64,000 bases of DNA, from the NCBI GenBank assembly GCA_963643205.1, contig CAVIJJ010000004.1:1-64000 (forward strand), given 5' to 3'. Numbering within the stretch: the first letter of the stretch is position 1; the number at the start of each line of letters is the position of its first letter. Below are positions 25,795 to 35,128 of the stretch, piece by piece. The translations under genes were made by a program, and so were the position numbers. The notes under the pieces were generated by a model. That model saw only the letters and a list, made by a program, of their open reading frames with translations. It ran no database searches and was not told the origin of the DNA. The stretch comes from Phil1 sp963643205. GTDB taxonomy: Bacteria > Bacillota > Clostridia > Christensenellales > CAG-138.

Positions 25795-27207
25795 TTACTC
25801 ATCCTCTTTAGGCAGGTGCCTGAAGAAGGAAACGCACATGGGGATGGCCACCAGGAAGGAGGCCACGTCCGCCGCGGCCTGCGCGCTCAGCACGCCGGTA
25901 AGCCGGAGCAGGGGAGGCAGTACGGCTATGAACAGCAAAAAGAATATTCCCTGGCGGCAGGAGGAAAGGAAGCTTGCCGCGGCCGCCTTGCCAACCGCCT
26001 GAAACGTCATATTGTTCACCACAACGAACGGAACCGTAGGCATTGCCAAGCACTGAATTCTCAGCGCCAGCGTGCCTATTTCAACAACAGTGGGGTCGGA
26101 GCTTAAGAACGCGGTTATAATCTGGGGCGCGAACGCGAAGGCAACGGCGCTGGCGGCGGTCATTATGCCTATGCCCAAAAGAAGGGTGAACCTGTATGCC
26201 GCGCGAACGCGGGAGTATTTTTTCGCGCCGTAGTTATAGCCAACAACAGGCTGATAGCCCTGGCCCAAGCCGAGGGCCGCTGAGAATATAAGCATGAATA
26301 CCTTGCTTACTATGCTCATTGCAGCAACGGCGGCATCGCCGTAAACCATTGCGCTGCGGTTCAGGGCAATGCTGGATACGCTTGCCAAACCCTGGCGGAG
26401 CAGGGCGGGGAGACCCGTTTTGAATATGTCCGCAAGCATGGCTGGCTTGAACTCAATAAGCTTCACACCCGGGCGAACAACGGTGAAGTTCGGGCGAACG
26501 TAGGCGAAAAGCAGTATGCTCATGCTTATAAACTGGCTTAGGGCCGTTGCTATGGCGGCGCCCGCCGTGCCTAAGGCAAAGGTATGGATAAAGAGGGGAT
26601 CGAGCACCATGTTGAGTATGCCGCCAGTGGTTATGCCTACCATGGCGTATTTAAGCTTACCCTCCGCGCGCAGCAGGTTATTCATAACAAATGCCACAAC
26701 CATGAACGGCGCGCCAACAAGAATATACTTGGCGTATGCCCTGGCGTAAGGAAGCATTGTATCCGTAGCTCCCAAAAGACGCATAAGCGGATCGAGGAAC
26801 GATAAACCTAAGCAAAGTATAAGCACGCCGAAAAGAACGGCAAGCAGCAGCGCCGTGCTCGCTATGCGGTTAGCCTTATCGTAATCCTTTTCGCCGAGGC
26901 GGCGGGAAATAAGGCTGCTTGCGCCCTGGCCTATTGTGAAGCCAGCGGCCTGTATAACCCCCATAAGGGAGAACACAATGCCAACCCCGCCGGACGCGCT
27001 TGTGCCAAGCTGACCCACAAAATAGGTATCGGCGCTGTTGTATATGCTGGTTACAAGCATGCTTATAACCGCGGGTATGCCCATCGCGAGCACCACGCGG
27101 CTTACACGCCCCGTGGTCATGCGCTTGTATTGCTTTTCCTGAATATCCGCCGCCGTGGCGGAGTTTGTCTGCGTTTCTGTGTTTTGCTCCGTGGTATTAT
27201 TCCGCAT
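25795..27207 (-). CDS. MATE family efflux transporter
   Basis: The product is 470 aa from the ATG at 27207, which has AAAGGAT upstream; a TTG two codons earlier is less likely. Twelve hydrophobic segments begin after a Thr/Gln-rich cytoplasmic stretch. Typical MATE sequences include GRVSRVVLAMGIPAVISMLVT, GQGASSLISRRLGEKDYDKA near the second helix, and GLGQGYQPVVGYNYGAKKY at the start of the second half. It is expected to export organic cations or drugs using an ion gradient. Last gene of the operon, 7 nt after the mutase. Confidence 0.92.
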   Translation of the reverse strand: MRNNTTEQNTETQTNSATAADIQEKQYKRMTTGRVSRVVLAMGIPAVISMLVTSIYNSADTYFVGQLGTSASGGVGIVFSLMGVIQAAGFTIGQGASSLISRRLGEKDYDKANRIASTALLLAVLFGVLILCLGLSFLDPLMRLLGATDTMLPYARAYAKYILVGAPFMVVAFVMNNLLRAEGKLKYAMVGITTGGILNMVLDPLFIHTFALGTAGAAIATALSQFISMSILLFAYVRPNFTVVRPGVKLIEFKPAMLADIFKTGLPALLRQGLASVSSIALNRSAMVYGDAAVAAMSIVSKVFMLIFSAALGLGQGYQPVVGYNYGAKKYSRVRAAYRFTLLLGIGIMTAASAVAFAFAPQIITAFLSSDPTVVEIGTLALRIQCLAMPTVPFVVVNNMTFQAVGKAAAASFLSSCRQGIFFLLFIAVLPPLLRLTGVLSAQAAADVASFLVAIPMCVSFFRHLPKEDE

Positions 27208-27214
27208 AGGCAAA

Positions 27215-28963
27215 TTATCCTTTCAAAAGCGCTGAAAGCTTGTCGTCAATATCGGCCATCAAGGAGGCGAGCCGGGCATCGGTTTTCTCGTTCGTTTCGG
27301 ATACCGCGCCTATATAAAGCTTAAGCTTGGGCTCGGTGCCGCTCGGGCGCACGCATATCCACGAGCCATCCTTAAGCAGGAAGCGAACTGCGTTCATGCC
27401 CGTAACCTCGCACTCGGCCTTAGCCTTTTCAGTATAGTTATACGCTTCTCCGGAGCGCATATCCTCAAATATTTCAACGTCCGTTCCAGCAAAGTCGAGC
27501 GGGGGATTTTTCCTTATGGCAGCCATGGCGTGAGCTATTCGCTCAATGCCCTCTTTGCCGGAAAGAGTATAGCTCTTCACGGCCTCGTTATGGCAGCCGC
27601 AAACGGATTCTATTTCGCTCAAAGCATCGCTTAGGGTTTTGCCCATGGATGCGTAATATACGCATGCCTCCGCGGCAAGCATGGCCGCGCAAACGGCATC
27701 CTTATCGCGCGCGAAGCCGCCGGCAAGGAAGCCGTAGCTTTCCTCAAAGCCGAATATGAACGTGCCGAAGTTCGGCTCGGTATGGCTTTTTTCTATAAGC
27801 TCGGATATAAAGCGGAAGCCCGTGGGTGTGGCCATAAGCTTAACGCCGAAGCTCGCGCATACGGCATCGGCAAGGCGCGTGCTTACAATGCTCTTCACGG
27901 CAAAACCGTCCGCGGGGAGCGTGCCGCGCTCCTTCATGGCGCTGAGAATATAATAAAGAAGCAAACTGCCTATTTTGTTGCCCGTAAGCACGCGGAATTT
28001 TCCGCTCTTTTCGCGCACGGCAAGGCCCATTCTGTCCGAATCCGGGTCGGTGGCTATTATGGCATCCGCCTGTACCTTATCCGCAAGGCTCATCGCGAGA
28101 GTAAACGCCTTGGGATCCTCCGGGTTGGGCGCGGTTACCGTGGGGAAGTTTCCGTCCGGCTCGCGCTGCTCCTCAACCACGCTCACGTTCTCTATTCCCG
28201 CAAGCTTAAGTATGTTCCGCACGGGCTTGTTTCCGCTGCCGTGAAGCGGGGTATACACAAGCCTCAGCTCATGCCCGCGCTCCTTAACAAGCTCAGGCCG
28301 CTGCATAACGGAAAGCGTATCGCGATAGTAATCCTCGTCATCCTTTTCGCCAAGCCATGTAAGAAGACCCGACGACTCGGCTTCAGCTAAGCTCATCTCG
28401 GGACCCGCGAAATAATCGCGCTTTTGTATAAATTCGTATATAGCCTGCGCCTGGGCAGGGCCGGCCTGACCGCCGTCCTGCCAATATACCTTATAGCCGT
28501 TGTACTCGGGGGGGTTATGGCTTGCGGTTATAACAATGCCGGCTATGCATTTAAGCCTGCGCACCATGTATGAAAGCATGGGTACGGGGCGCAGGGAATC
28601 GTAAAGATAGGCGTGTATGCCCATAGCGCAGAGCGTAAGCGCGGCCTCAGCGGCAAATTCACGGCTCATGCGGCGGGAGTCGTACGCTATCGCTACGCCC
28701 CTTTCGGCGCCGCCGTCAAATGTAAGTATATAGTCGCTTAGTCCAAGGGTTGCCCGCTTTATAACGCGCGCGTTCATGCGGTTTGTGCCCGCGCCAAGTA
28801 TTCCCCTAAGGCCCGCCGTGCCGAATTCAAGCTCGGTATAGAAACGCTCCTCTATTTCGCCCGGGTTCTGCGCTATTGCCTCAAGCTCCGCCTTAAGCTG
28901 CGGCTCAAGCCCCTTGGCGTTAAGCCAGCGGGCGTATTCATCGCGGCAATTAATGCTGCTCAT
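27215..28963 (-). CDS. Phosphoglucomutase/phosphomannomutase, complete copy
   Basis: The 582-aa alpha-D-phosphohexomutase has the phosphoserine loop ITASHNPPEYNGYKVYW (active Ser148), the metal site ATDPDSDRMGLAV, the sugar-binding FGFEESYGFL and the phosphate-binding SGTEPKLKLY near the C-terminus. Length matches PgcA-type enzymes that interconvert glucose-1- and glucose-6-phosphate. A good GGAGGAAAA ribosome site precedes the ATG. It overlaps the upstream radC fragment by 14 nt, as the real radC overlaps the second mutase copy. Its first 233 codons are part of a tandem duplication. Confidence 0.94.
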   Translation of the reverse strand: MSSINCRDEYARWLNAKGLEPQLKAELEAIAQNPGEIEERFYTELEFGTAGLRGILGAGTNRMNARVIKRATLGLSDYILTFDGGAERGVAIAYDSRRMSREFAAEAALTLCAMGIHAYLYDSLRPVPMLSYMVRRLKCIAGIVITASHNPPEYNGYKVYWQDGGQAGPAQAQAIYEFIQKRDYFAGPEMSLAEAESSGLLTWLGEKDDEDYYRDTLSVMQRPELVKERGHELRLVYTPLHGSGNKPVRNILKLAGIENVSVVEEQREPDGNFPTVTAPNPEDPKAFTLAMSLADKVQADAIIATDPDSDRMGLAVREKSGKFRVLTGNKIGSLLLYYILSAMKERGTLPADGFAVKSIVSTRLADAVCASFGVKLMATPTGFRFISELIEKSHTEPNFGTFIFGFEESYGFLAGGFARDKDAVCAAMLAAEACVYYASMGKTLSDALSEIESVCGCHNEAVKSYTLSGKEGIERIAHAMAAIRKNPPLDFAGTDVEIFEDMRSGEAYNYTEKAKAECEVTGMNAVRFLLKDGSWICVRPSGTEPKLKLYIGAVSETNEKTDARLASLMADIDDKLSALLKG

Positions 28964-29452
28964 TTGAATTTTCCTCCGTTTCTTCGCAATTCCGTTGTTC
29001 GTTAAGGGGAACGGATACCCCGCGCGCCATGCTGTAGGCGCTTGATTCGCCCACTATAATGTGGTCATAAAGCTGTATTCCTATGCCCGAAAGGGCAGAG
29101 AATATGGTTTTGGTCATGGCAATATCCTCACCGGACGGGGAAGAATTGCCGCTGGGGTGATTATGGCACAGCATAGCGTACGCCGCCGCGTGCCTTAGCG
29201 CGCACTCGGCTATTATGCGCGGATATACCGTGCTTTGGTCTATGGTGCCGCTGGATACCAGGTCCTCGTGAACGGGCTTAAGCCCGCTATCCAGCGAAAC
29301 AAGGTACATGGCCTCGTATTTATGCGGCTTAAGAAGGCGCGCGCAGTAGTTGGCGGCCTTTTCGGGATTATCAAGCCGCTGCTTCTTGCGGGGCTTTTCG
29401 CTTATGCCCCTCATGGCTCCCGCGAGCGAAATAAGTACCGCCGCGTTTTCAC
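28265..29452. repeat. Tandem duplication, unit 1 (1,188 bp)
   Basis: This unit equals 29453-30640 wherever I compared it, with no mismatch found. It contains the 3' part of radC and the first 233 codons of the mutase gene. Only one base (C) is shared at the breakpoints, so homologous recombination did not make it. Confidence 0.92.
28950..29452 (-). pseudogene. radC: radC fragment, C-terminal part
   Basis: Duplicated remnant that encodes the RadC JAB metalloprotease-like domain without the N-terminal helix-hairpin-helix. Translation could begin at an internal ATG (29414), giving 154 aa identical to the C-terminus of the complete RadC (motif MLCHNHPSGNSSPSGED). It was created by the 1,188-bp tandem duplication. 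No ribosome site is expected at the internal start. Confidence 0.85.
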
Positions 29453-30151
29453 CAGCTCATGCCCGCGCTCCTTAACAAGCTCAGGCCGCTGCATAACGGA
29501 AAGCGTATCGCGATAGTAATCCTCGTCATCCTTTTCGCCAAGCCATGTAAGAAGACCCGACGACTCGGCTTCAGCTAAGCTCATCTCGGGACCCGCGAAA
29601 TAATCGCGCTTTTGTATAAATTCGTATATAGCCTGCGCCTGGGCAGGGCCGGCCTGACCGCCGTCCTGCCAATATACCTTATAGCCGTTGTACTCGGGGG
29701 GGTTATGGCTTGCGGTTATAACAATGCCGGCTATGCATTTAAGCCTGCGCACCATGTATGAAAGCATGGGTACGGGGCGCAGGGAATCGTAAAGATAGGC
29801 GTGTATGCCCATAGCGCAGAGCGTAAGCGCGGCCTCAGCGGCAAATTCACGGCTCATGCGGCGGGAGTCGTACGCTATCGCTACGCCCCTTTCGGCGCCG
29901 CCGTCAAATGTAAGTATATAGTCGCTTAGTCCAAGGGTTGCCCGCTTTATAACGCGCGCGTTCATGCGGTTTGTGCCCGCGCCAAGTATTCCCCTAAGGC
30001 CCGCCGTGCCGAATTCAAGCTCGGTATAGAAACGCTCCTCTATTTCGCCCGGGTTCTGCGCTATTGCCTCAAGCTCCGCCTTAAGCTGCGGCTCAAGCCC
30101 CTTGGCGTTAAGCCAGCGGGCGTATTCATCGCGGCAATTAATGCTGCTCAT
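29411..30151 (-). pseudogene. Phosphohexomutase fragment, N-terminal part
   Basis: This 246-aa reading frame is identical to the complete mutase for residues 1-233. It then crosses the duplication joint into radC in another frame and ends after 13 unrelated residues (VKTRRYLFRSREP). It keeps the phosphoserine loop but lacks the metal- and sugar-binding domains, so it cannot be an active mutase. It retains the normal ribosome site after radC. Confidence 0.88.
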
Positions 30152-30640
30152 TTGAATTTTCCTCCGTTTCTTCGCAATTCCGTTGTTCGTTAAGGGGAAC
30201 GGATACCCCGCGCGCCATGCTGTAGGCGCTTGATTCGCCCACTATAATGTGGTCATAAAGCTGTATTCCTATGCCCGAAAGGGCAGAGAATATGGTTTTG
30301 GTCATGGCAATATCCTCACCGGACGGGGAAGAATTGCCGCTGGGGTGATTATGGCACAGCATAGCGTACGCCGCCGCGTGCCTTAGCGCGCACTCGGCTA
30401 TTATGCGCGGATATACCGTGCTTTGGTCTATGGTGCCGCTGGATACCAGGTCCTCGTGAACGGGCTTAAGCCCGCTATCCAGCGAAACAAGGTACATGGC
30501 CTCGTATTTATGCGGCTTAAGAAGGCGCGCGCAGTAGTTGGCGGCCTTTTCGGGATTATCAAGCCGCTGCTTCTTGCGGGGCTTTTCGCTTATGCCCCTC
30601 ATGGCTCCCGCGAGCGAAATAAGTACCGCCGCGTTTTCAC
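29453..30640. repeat. Tandem duplication, unit 2 (1,188 bp)
   Basis: Second unit, directly abutting unit 1. The novel joint at 29452/29453 joins radC codons to mutase codon 233. Either a very recent duplication or an assembly artefact. Confidence 0.92.
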
Positions 30641-30860
30641 CTATGCCGTCCACACTCTTCAGCTCCGCTATATCCGCGCGCAGCACAGCCGCAAGCGAAC
30701 CGTAGCGCGCCATAAGCTCATGCGCTATCGGGTTAACATCCTGCCTTGGAATGGCATAGGTAAGCAAAAGCTCAAGCAGCTGATGCTCCGGCATTGCCTT
30801 CGCGCCGCCCGCCATAAAGCTTTCCCTAAGCCTTTGCCTGTGCCCCCGGTGCCCTTCCAC
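30138..30860 (-). CDS. radC: RadC family protein, complete copy
   Basis: The 240-aa protein has an N-terminal helix-hairpin-helix region (LKSVDGIGENAAVLI) and a C-terminal JAB1/MPN-like domain with LCHNHPSGNSSPSGEDIAMT and EHIIVGE-type end (DHIIVGESSAYSM). Despite its name, the family's role in DNA repair is not established. The start is GTG at 30860, with AGAGGA upstream, 1 nt after the MFS stop. The 3' part lies in duplication unit 2. Confidence 0.93.
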   Translation of the reverse strand: MEGHRGHRQRLRESFMAGGAKAMPEHQLLELLLTYAIPRQDVNPIAHELMARYGSLAAVLRADIAELKSVDGIGENAAVLISLAGAMRGISEKPRKKQRLDNPEKAANYCARLLKPHKYEAMYLVSLDSGLKPVHEDLVSSGTIDQSTVYPRIIAECALRHAAAYAMLCHNHPSGNSSPSGEDIAMTKTIFSALSGIGIQLYDHIIVGESSAYSMARGVSVPLNEQRNCEETEENSNEQH

Positions 30861-30861
30861 C

Positions 30862-32166
30862 TCAGTTTTCCTCTGCCTTTACGTACTTGCGGCCTATGAA
30901 CAGGGCTATTATGCCGCCCAAGAACAGCAGTATCAGGCTGAGTATGCCAAGCGATGCCCTGCCGGTTGAGGAATAGGTAAGCGCGTAAAGCGCCGGGCCT
31001 ATAACGCAGGAGAATTTGCCGAATATATCAAGGAAGCCGTAGTATTCATTAGAACGCTCGGGCGGAATAAGCTGGCCGAAGTAGCTGCGGGAGAGCGCCT
31101 GTATGCCGCCCTGCACCGTGCCGACAAGCGTTGCGAGTACCCAGAAAAGGATGCTGCTTAATTTAAGCGCGGCCTCGGTATCGCCGCCGGTAAGTTCCGC
31201 CTGCTCAATATTAAAGCCCATGAAGAAGCCGATTATGGTTATAACAAAGTATATGCACACGGCTATGGTTATCATCTTCATCGCGCCAACCTTTTTGGCA
31301 AGCTTGCCGAAAAGTATGCTGAAGGGAACGGCCACTATCTGCGTAACAAGAAGGGCCAGTATCATGCCTATTGTGCCGAGGCCCAGCGTTTCGCCGTAGT
31401 TCGTGGCCATGGATATTATCGTATCCACGCCGTCTATATAGAAGAAGTAAGCGATTATGAAGAACAGTATCTTTTTATCCTTAAGAATATCCTTAAATGT
31501 TTTCCAAGCGTTGCGGAAGGCCTCTTTTGCCAGGGCCTTTGGAGCGTCCTCCACGCTGTATTTCTGATTTACGTTCTTGATGAAGGGAATGCTGAAAAGT
31601 CCCCACCAGAAAACAACTATCAGAATGGCTATCTTATAGGAAAGCACGCTTTGATTCATAAGAAGCATTACGGCAATGGATATAACGAAGGGAATGGTGC
31701 TGCCGCCAATGTAGCCCATGGCGTATCCCCAGGAGGAAACGCGGTCCATGCGATCGGGCGTTGTAACGTCGGTTAGGAAGGAATCGTAGAATAAGCAGCT
31801 GCCGGAGAAGCCTATGCGGGATATGATATAGCCTATAAGCATAAGCTGCCAGTTTTCAAAAACGGCCATAACCGCCGTGAAAACAAGGCCGAGCACAAGG
31901 AAAGCCGAGAACAGCTTTTTCTTCATGCCGGAAAAATCGCCGATGGCGCCGAGTATAGGCGCAAGCACGGCAACCACCAGCGCCGCCGCGCTTACGGCAA
32001 AACCGTAAAGCTTGTTGCCGGTTTCGTCCGCCTGCATGGCGAAATAGATGGGGAAGATAGCGGCCATTATGTTCGTTGCGTAAACGGAGTTCGCCCAGTC
32101 GTACATTATCCACGACTTTTCGGCTTTGGTGAAGCGCTTATCGCTGCGCTCTGCCACAGATTGCAT
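30862..32166 (-). CDS. MFS transporter, UMF1/Atg22-like
   Basis: The 434-aa protein has twelve transmembrane segments. The start SWIMYDWANSVYATNIMAA is the hallmark of the UMF1 (Atg22-like) group of the major facilitator superfamily. The second half contains ALSRSYFGQLIPPERSNEYYG, a conserved loop of this group. Substrate unknown; Atg22 exports amino acids from yeast vacuoles. It heads the operon with radC and the mutase. GGAGGG ribosome site; a TATAAT lies about 40 nt upstream. Confidence 0.88.
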   Translation of the reverse strand: MQSVAERSDKRFTKAEKSWIMYDWANSVYATNIMAAIFPIYFAMQADETGNKLYGFAVSAAALVVAVLAPILGAIGDFSGMKKKLFSAFLVLGLVFTAVMAVFENWQLMLIGYIISRIGFSGSCLFYDSFLTDVTTPDRMDRVSSWGYAMGYIGGSTIPFVISIAVMLLMNQSVLSYKIAILIVVFWWGLFSIPFIKNVNQKYSVEDAPKALAKEAFRNAWKTFKDILKDKKILFFIIAYFFYIDGVDTIISMATNYGETLGLGTIGMILALLVTQIVAVPFSILFGKLAKKVGAMKMITIAVCIYFVITIIGFFMGFNIEQAELTGGDTEAALKLSSILFWVLATLVGTVQGGIQALSRSYFGQLIPPERSNEYYGFLDIFGKFSCVIGPALYALTYSSTGRASLGILSLILLFLGGIIALFIGRKYVKAEEN

Positions 32167-32334
32167 AAATACCCTCCTAGTGCGTGAAGAAATGATTACA
32201 CACTTAATTATAATCCAAACGCCTCTTATAGTACAGATAATTTATTGATCCGCGCCGCGAGAATGCCTTTGTGAGAACATACGCAATACTAACAGAAATT
32301 TAACAAAAAAGGCGGGATATAACGTACATTTGGC

Positions 32335-32363
32335 TTGACATTGTTGTACCTTGGATTTATGAT
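32335..32363 (+). promoter_or_regulatory. Strong promoter of gdhA
   Basis: TTGACA (32335-32340), 17 nt, TATGAT (32358-32363): a full-consensus -35 box with ideal spacing. The leader is about 75 nt. Confidence 0.8.
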
Positions 32364-32440
32364 TAGTTAGGTGCGGATTGGTGAAGGTATGCCTTATCCG
32401 CACGACCAAAAAAGCATAATTTATATTTGGAGGTACTACA

Positions 32441-33787
32441 ATGAACGCGTACATTCAGGAAGTCCTGGAGAAGGTTCAAAAGCGCGACAAGAACGAGCCT
32501 GAGTTTCTTCAGACCGTAGAAGAGGTTCTCAAGTCCCTTGAGACCGTTATCGATCAGCATCCGGAATATCAGAAGGCCGGTCTGCTTGAGCGCCTTGTCG
32601 AGCCCGAGCGTGTAATAGAGTTCCGCGTACCCTGGGTGGATGATGCCGGTAAGGTGAACATCAACCGTGGCTTCCGCGTGCAGTTCAACAGCGCCATCGG
32701 CCCCTACAAGGGAGGCCTGCGCTTTGCTTCTCACGTAACCCTGTCCGTTATGAAATTCCTTGGTTTCGAGCAGACCTTTAAGAACAGCCTGACCAGCCTG
32801 CCCATGGGCGGCGGCAAGGGCGGCAGCGACTTTGATCCCAACGGCAAGAGCGACGCCGAGATCATGCGTTTCTGCCAGAGCTTCATGACTGAGCTCCAGC
32901 GCCACATCGGTCCCAACGTGGACGTTCCCGCCGGTGATATCGGCGTAGGCGGCCGCGAGATCGGCTATCTGTTCGGCCAGTATAAGCGCATCCGCGGTGC
33001 TTATGAGAACGGCGTGCTTACCGGCAAGGCTCCTTCCTTCGGCGGCAGCCCCTTCCGTCCCGAAGCTACCGGTTACGGTGCGGTTTATTATCTCTGCGAA
33101 GTTCTCAAGCATGAGAACGACAAGATCGAGGGCAAGACCATTGCTATCTCCGGCTTCGGCAACGTTGCTTGGGGCGTTTGCAAGAAGGCTGCTCAGCTGG
33201 GCGCTAAGGTTGTTACCCTGGCCGGCCCCGATGGTTACATCTACGATCCCGATGGCATAGCCACCGAAGAGAAGATCAACTACATGCTCGAGATGCGCAA
33301 CAGCGGCCGCAACAAGGTTCAGGACTATGCCGACAAGTTTGGCGTACAGTTCTTCCCCGGCCAGAAGCCCTGGGGCCAGAAGGTTGACGTTTGCATGCCT
33401 TGCGCCTACCAGAACGAGATCGGCATGAAGGAAGCCGAGCAGATGGTCGCCAACGGCCTGAAGTACTACATCGAAGTTGCCAACATGCCCACCACCAACG
33501 AAGCTCTGTACTTCCTGATGGACAAGGGTCTGGTTGTTGCTCCTTCCAAGGCTGTTAACGCCGGTGGCGTTGCTGTTTCCGGTCTCGAGATGAGCCAGAA
33601 CTCCGAGCGCCTGACCTGGAAGCCCGAAGAGGTTGATGAGAAGCTGCATCACATCATGATCAACATCCATGCTGCCTCCGTCCAGGCTGCTGAGGAAGCC
33701 GGTCTTGGTTACAACCTGGTTGCCGGTGCCAACATCGCCGGTTTCAAGAAGGTTGCCGACGCCATGATGGCTCAGGGTATCGTCTGA
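32441..33787 (+). CDS. gdhA: NADP-type glutamate dehydrogenase
   Basis: The 448-aa hexameric-type GDH has the standard length. Features: FRVQFNSAIGPYKGGLRFA and MGGGKGGSDFDPNGKSD (substrate-binding lysines), PAGDIGVGGREIGYLFGQYKR, the Rossmann IAISGFGNVAWG and the C-terminal NAGGVAVSGLEMSQNS. It links ammonia, 2-oxoglutarate and glutamate. NADP specificity is inferred from the bacterial GdhA subgroup. Codons are markedly different from the neighbours (ATC rather than ATA for Ile), as expected for a very highly expressed gene. TTGGAGGT ribosome site, strong promoter and its own terminator. Confidence 0.96.
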   Translation: MNAYIQEVLEKVQKRDKNEPEFLQTVEEVLKSLETVIDQHPEYQKAGLLERLVEPERVIEFRVPWVDDAGKVNINRGFRVQFNSAIGPYKGGLRFASHVTLSVMKFLGFEQTFKNSLTSLPMGGGKGGSDFDPNGKSDAEIMRFCQSFMTELQRHIGPNVDVPAGDIGVGGREIGYLFGQYKRIRGAYENGVLTGKAPSFGGSPFRPEATGYGAVYYLCEVLKHENDKIEGKTIAISGFGNVAWGVCKKAAQLGAKVVTLAGPDGYIYDPDGIATEEKINYMLEMRNSGRNKVQDYADKFGVQFFPGQKPWGQKVDVCMPCAYQNEIGMKEAEQMVANGLKYYIEVANMPTTNEALYFLMDKGLVVAPSKAVNAGGVAVSGLEMSQNSERLTWKPEEVDEKLHHIMINIHAASVQAAEEAGLGYNLVAGANIAGFKKVADAMMAQGIV

Positions 33788-33818
33788 TAACCACCAAATA
33801 TAACCAAATAAAAAAACA

Positions 33819-33849
33819 GGGAGCTGCCCTCCGGGGCGGCTCTCTTTTT
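33819..33849 (+). terminator. Terminator of gdhA
   Basis: Stem GAGCTGCC (33821-33828) / GGCGGCTC (33835-33842), with one G-U pair, followed by TCTTTTT. Confidence 0.85.
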
Positions 33850-33916
33850 AGGTTCACAAGATATCAAGCCAGGCTTGTTTTGGCTGTTGAATCACCATAT
33901 TGATTATATGCATAAT

Positions 33917-33948
33917 AAAAAACCGGGTTGTCGATTGACGGCCCGGTT
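33917..33948 (-). terminator. Terminator of the iron-type ABC operon
   Basis: Stem AACCGGG (33921-33927) / CCCGGTT (33942-33948); on the minus strand it is followed by a U-run, from the plus-strand A-run at 33917-33922. Confidence 0.75.
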
Positions 33949-33964
33949 TTGTGTAGCTTGGGTT

Positions 33965-35110
33965 TTACGCAAGCTTGCCGAGGGAATTGGCGACAAGCTC
34001 GTTGTACTGCTCTTCGGTGAGCTCGCAATGGTAGAACAGCTCAAAGTACTCAACGGCCTTTTCATACATATCGTAATCTGCAACATCGCCGTAGAAGAGC
34101 TTGGTCATCCAAAGCATACCAAGGTAACGCTGAGCGGAAGGCGGGAAGCCCAGCCAGTTGTAAGGACCGAAGGGAACCTCGTAATAGTTGCCCTCCTGAA
34201 TGGCGCGAACATCTTTCCACATTTCGTCTTCGGCCACGGTTGCGTAAACACTGCCGGAGGCAAAGAGTATAACGTCCGGATCCCAGGCAAGTATCTGCTC
34301 CATGTCAACTTCATTGCCGCTGCCCTTTGAGGAAGGTTCTTCAACAACCGCCAGGTTGTCGCACAGCATGTCTATAACCTCACCGTGGTAGCTGCCGTTT
34401 GCTATAACGTTAAGGCCTTCGTCACCAAGGCAGTAAAGAACCTTTACCTTCTCAACGTTTTCAACTATGCCGGAAATGAGGGAGTAGGTATCCTCGCAAT
34501 AGGTGGCCAGAACCTCGGCCTCTTCTTCCATGCCGAGCAGGTCACCAAGCTGCCTGTAAGCATCGCCCAGTGTGGCGAGAGTGGCGGTTATATGAACAAA
34601 GGGGATGCCGGTCTGCTCGGAAAGAGCATCAAGGTCTTCCTTAACGGTGGACTTAGGCTCACCAACGTCTATAACTATCTCCGCGCCGCTCGCGAGCAGG
34701 GTCTCAAGATTCAGCTCACCCTTGCCGCCGTAAAGCTGGCCAAGTTCGGGCAGGTTGTAATACTCGGTGGGGATATACTGGGCGGCTTCCTCGGTCCATG
34801 CGTTAGCTACGCCAACAAGCTTTTCGGGGCAAAGCGCGAATATGGCTATCTGCGTAAGGGGGCCGGAAATGGCAACCTTGGTTATGTTTGTGGGTACGGT
34901 AACGGTTCTGCCCGCGGAATCGGTAAATTCACGGGTTTCGCCCTCGGTACTCTCTATGGGAGCGGCCGTCTCCTCGGGAGCGGTGGTTTCAGCGGGTGCT
35001 TCGGTAGCTGCCGCCTCGGTGGGCTCGGGGCTTTCGGTAACCGTTGCCTGGCATGCCATAAGGCTCATCATCATGATAAGAGCCAGAAGCAATGCTGCAA
35101 ATTTCTTCAT
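33965..35110 (-). CDS. ABC transporter substrate-binding lipoprotein (iron/siderophore type)
   Basis: The 381-aa protein has a lipoprotein signal with lipobox SLMAC (Cys20), then a Thr/Glu/Pro linker. A periplasmic-binding fold of the BtuF/FhuD class (PF01497) follows, beginning REFTDSAGRTVTVPTNITKVAI and including EIVIDVGEPKSTVKEDLDAL and DPDVILFASG. The ligand may be a ferric siderophore, heme or cobamide; the sequence does not decide. It is cotranscribed with the permease and ATPase, 18 nt after the ATPase. Confidence 0.92.
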   Translation of the reverse strand: MKKFAALLLALIMMMSLMACQATVTESPEPTEAAATEAPAETTAPEETAAPIESTEGETREFTDSAGRTVTVPTNITKVAISGPLTQIAIFALCPEKLVGVANAWTEEAAQYIPTEYYNLPELGQLYGGKGELNLETLLASGAEIVIDVGEPKSTVKEDLDALSEQTGIPFVHITATLATLGDAYRQLGDLLGMEEEAEVLATYCEDTYSLISGIVENVEKVKVLYCLGDEGLNVIANGSYHGEVIDMLCDNLAVVEEPSSKGSGNEVDMEQILAWDPDVILFASGSVYATVAEDEMWKDVRAIQEGNYYEVPFGPYNWLGFPPSAQRYLGMLWMTKLFYGDVADYDMYEKAVEYFELFYHCELTEEQYNELVANSLGKLA

Positions 35111-35128
35111 TGTGGTTTCCTCCGATTT

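Noticed and set aside
28265..30640. Insertion sequence or composite transposon
   Set aside because: The duplicated unit contains only host radC and mutase sequence, has no transposase, and shows no terminal inverted repeats.
32363..33670. 435-aa open frame opposite gdhA
   Set aside because: Antisense to the strongly biased gdhA codons, which leave few stops in that frame; no signature and no start signals.
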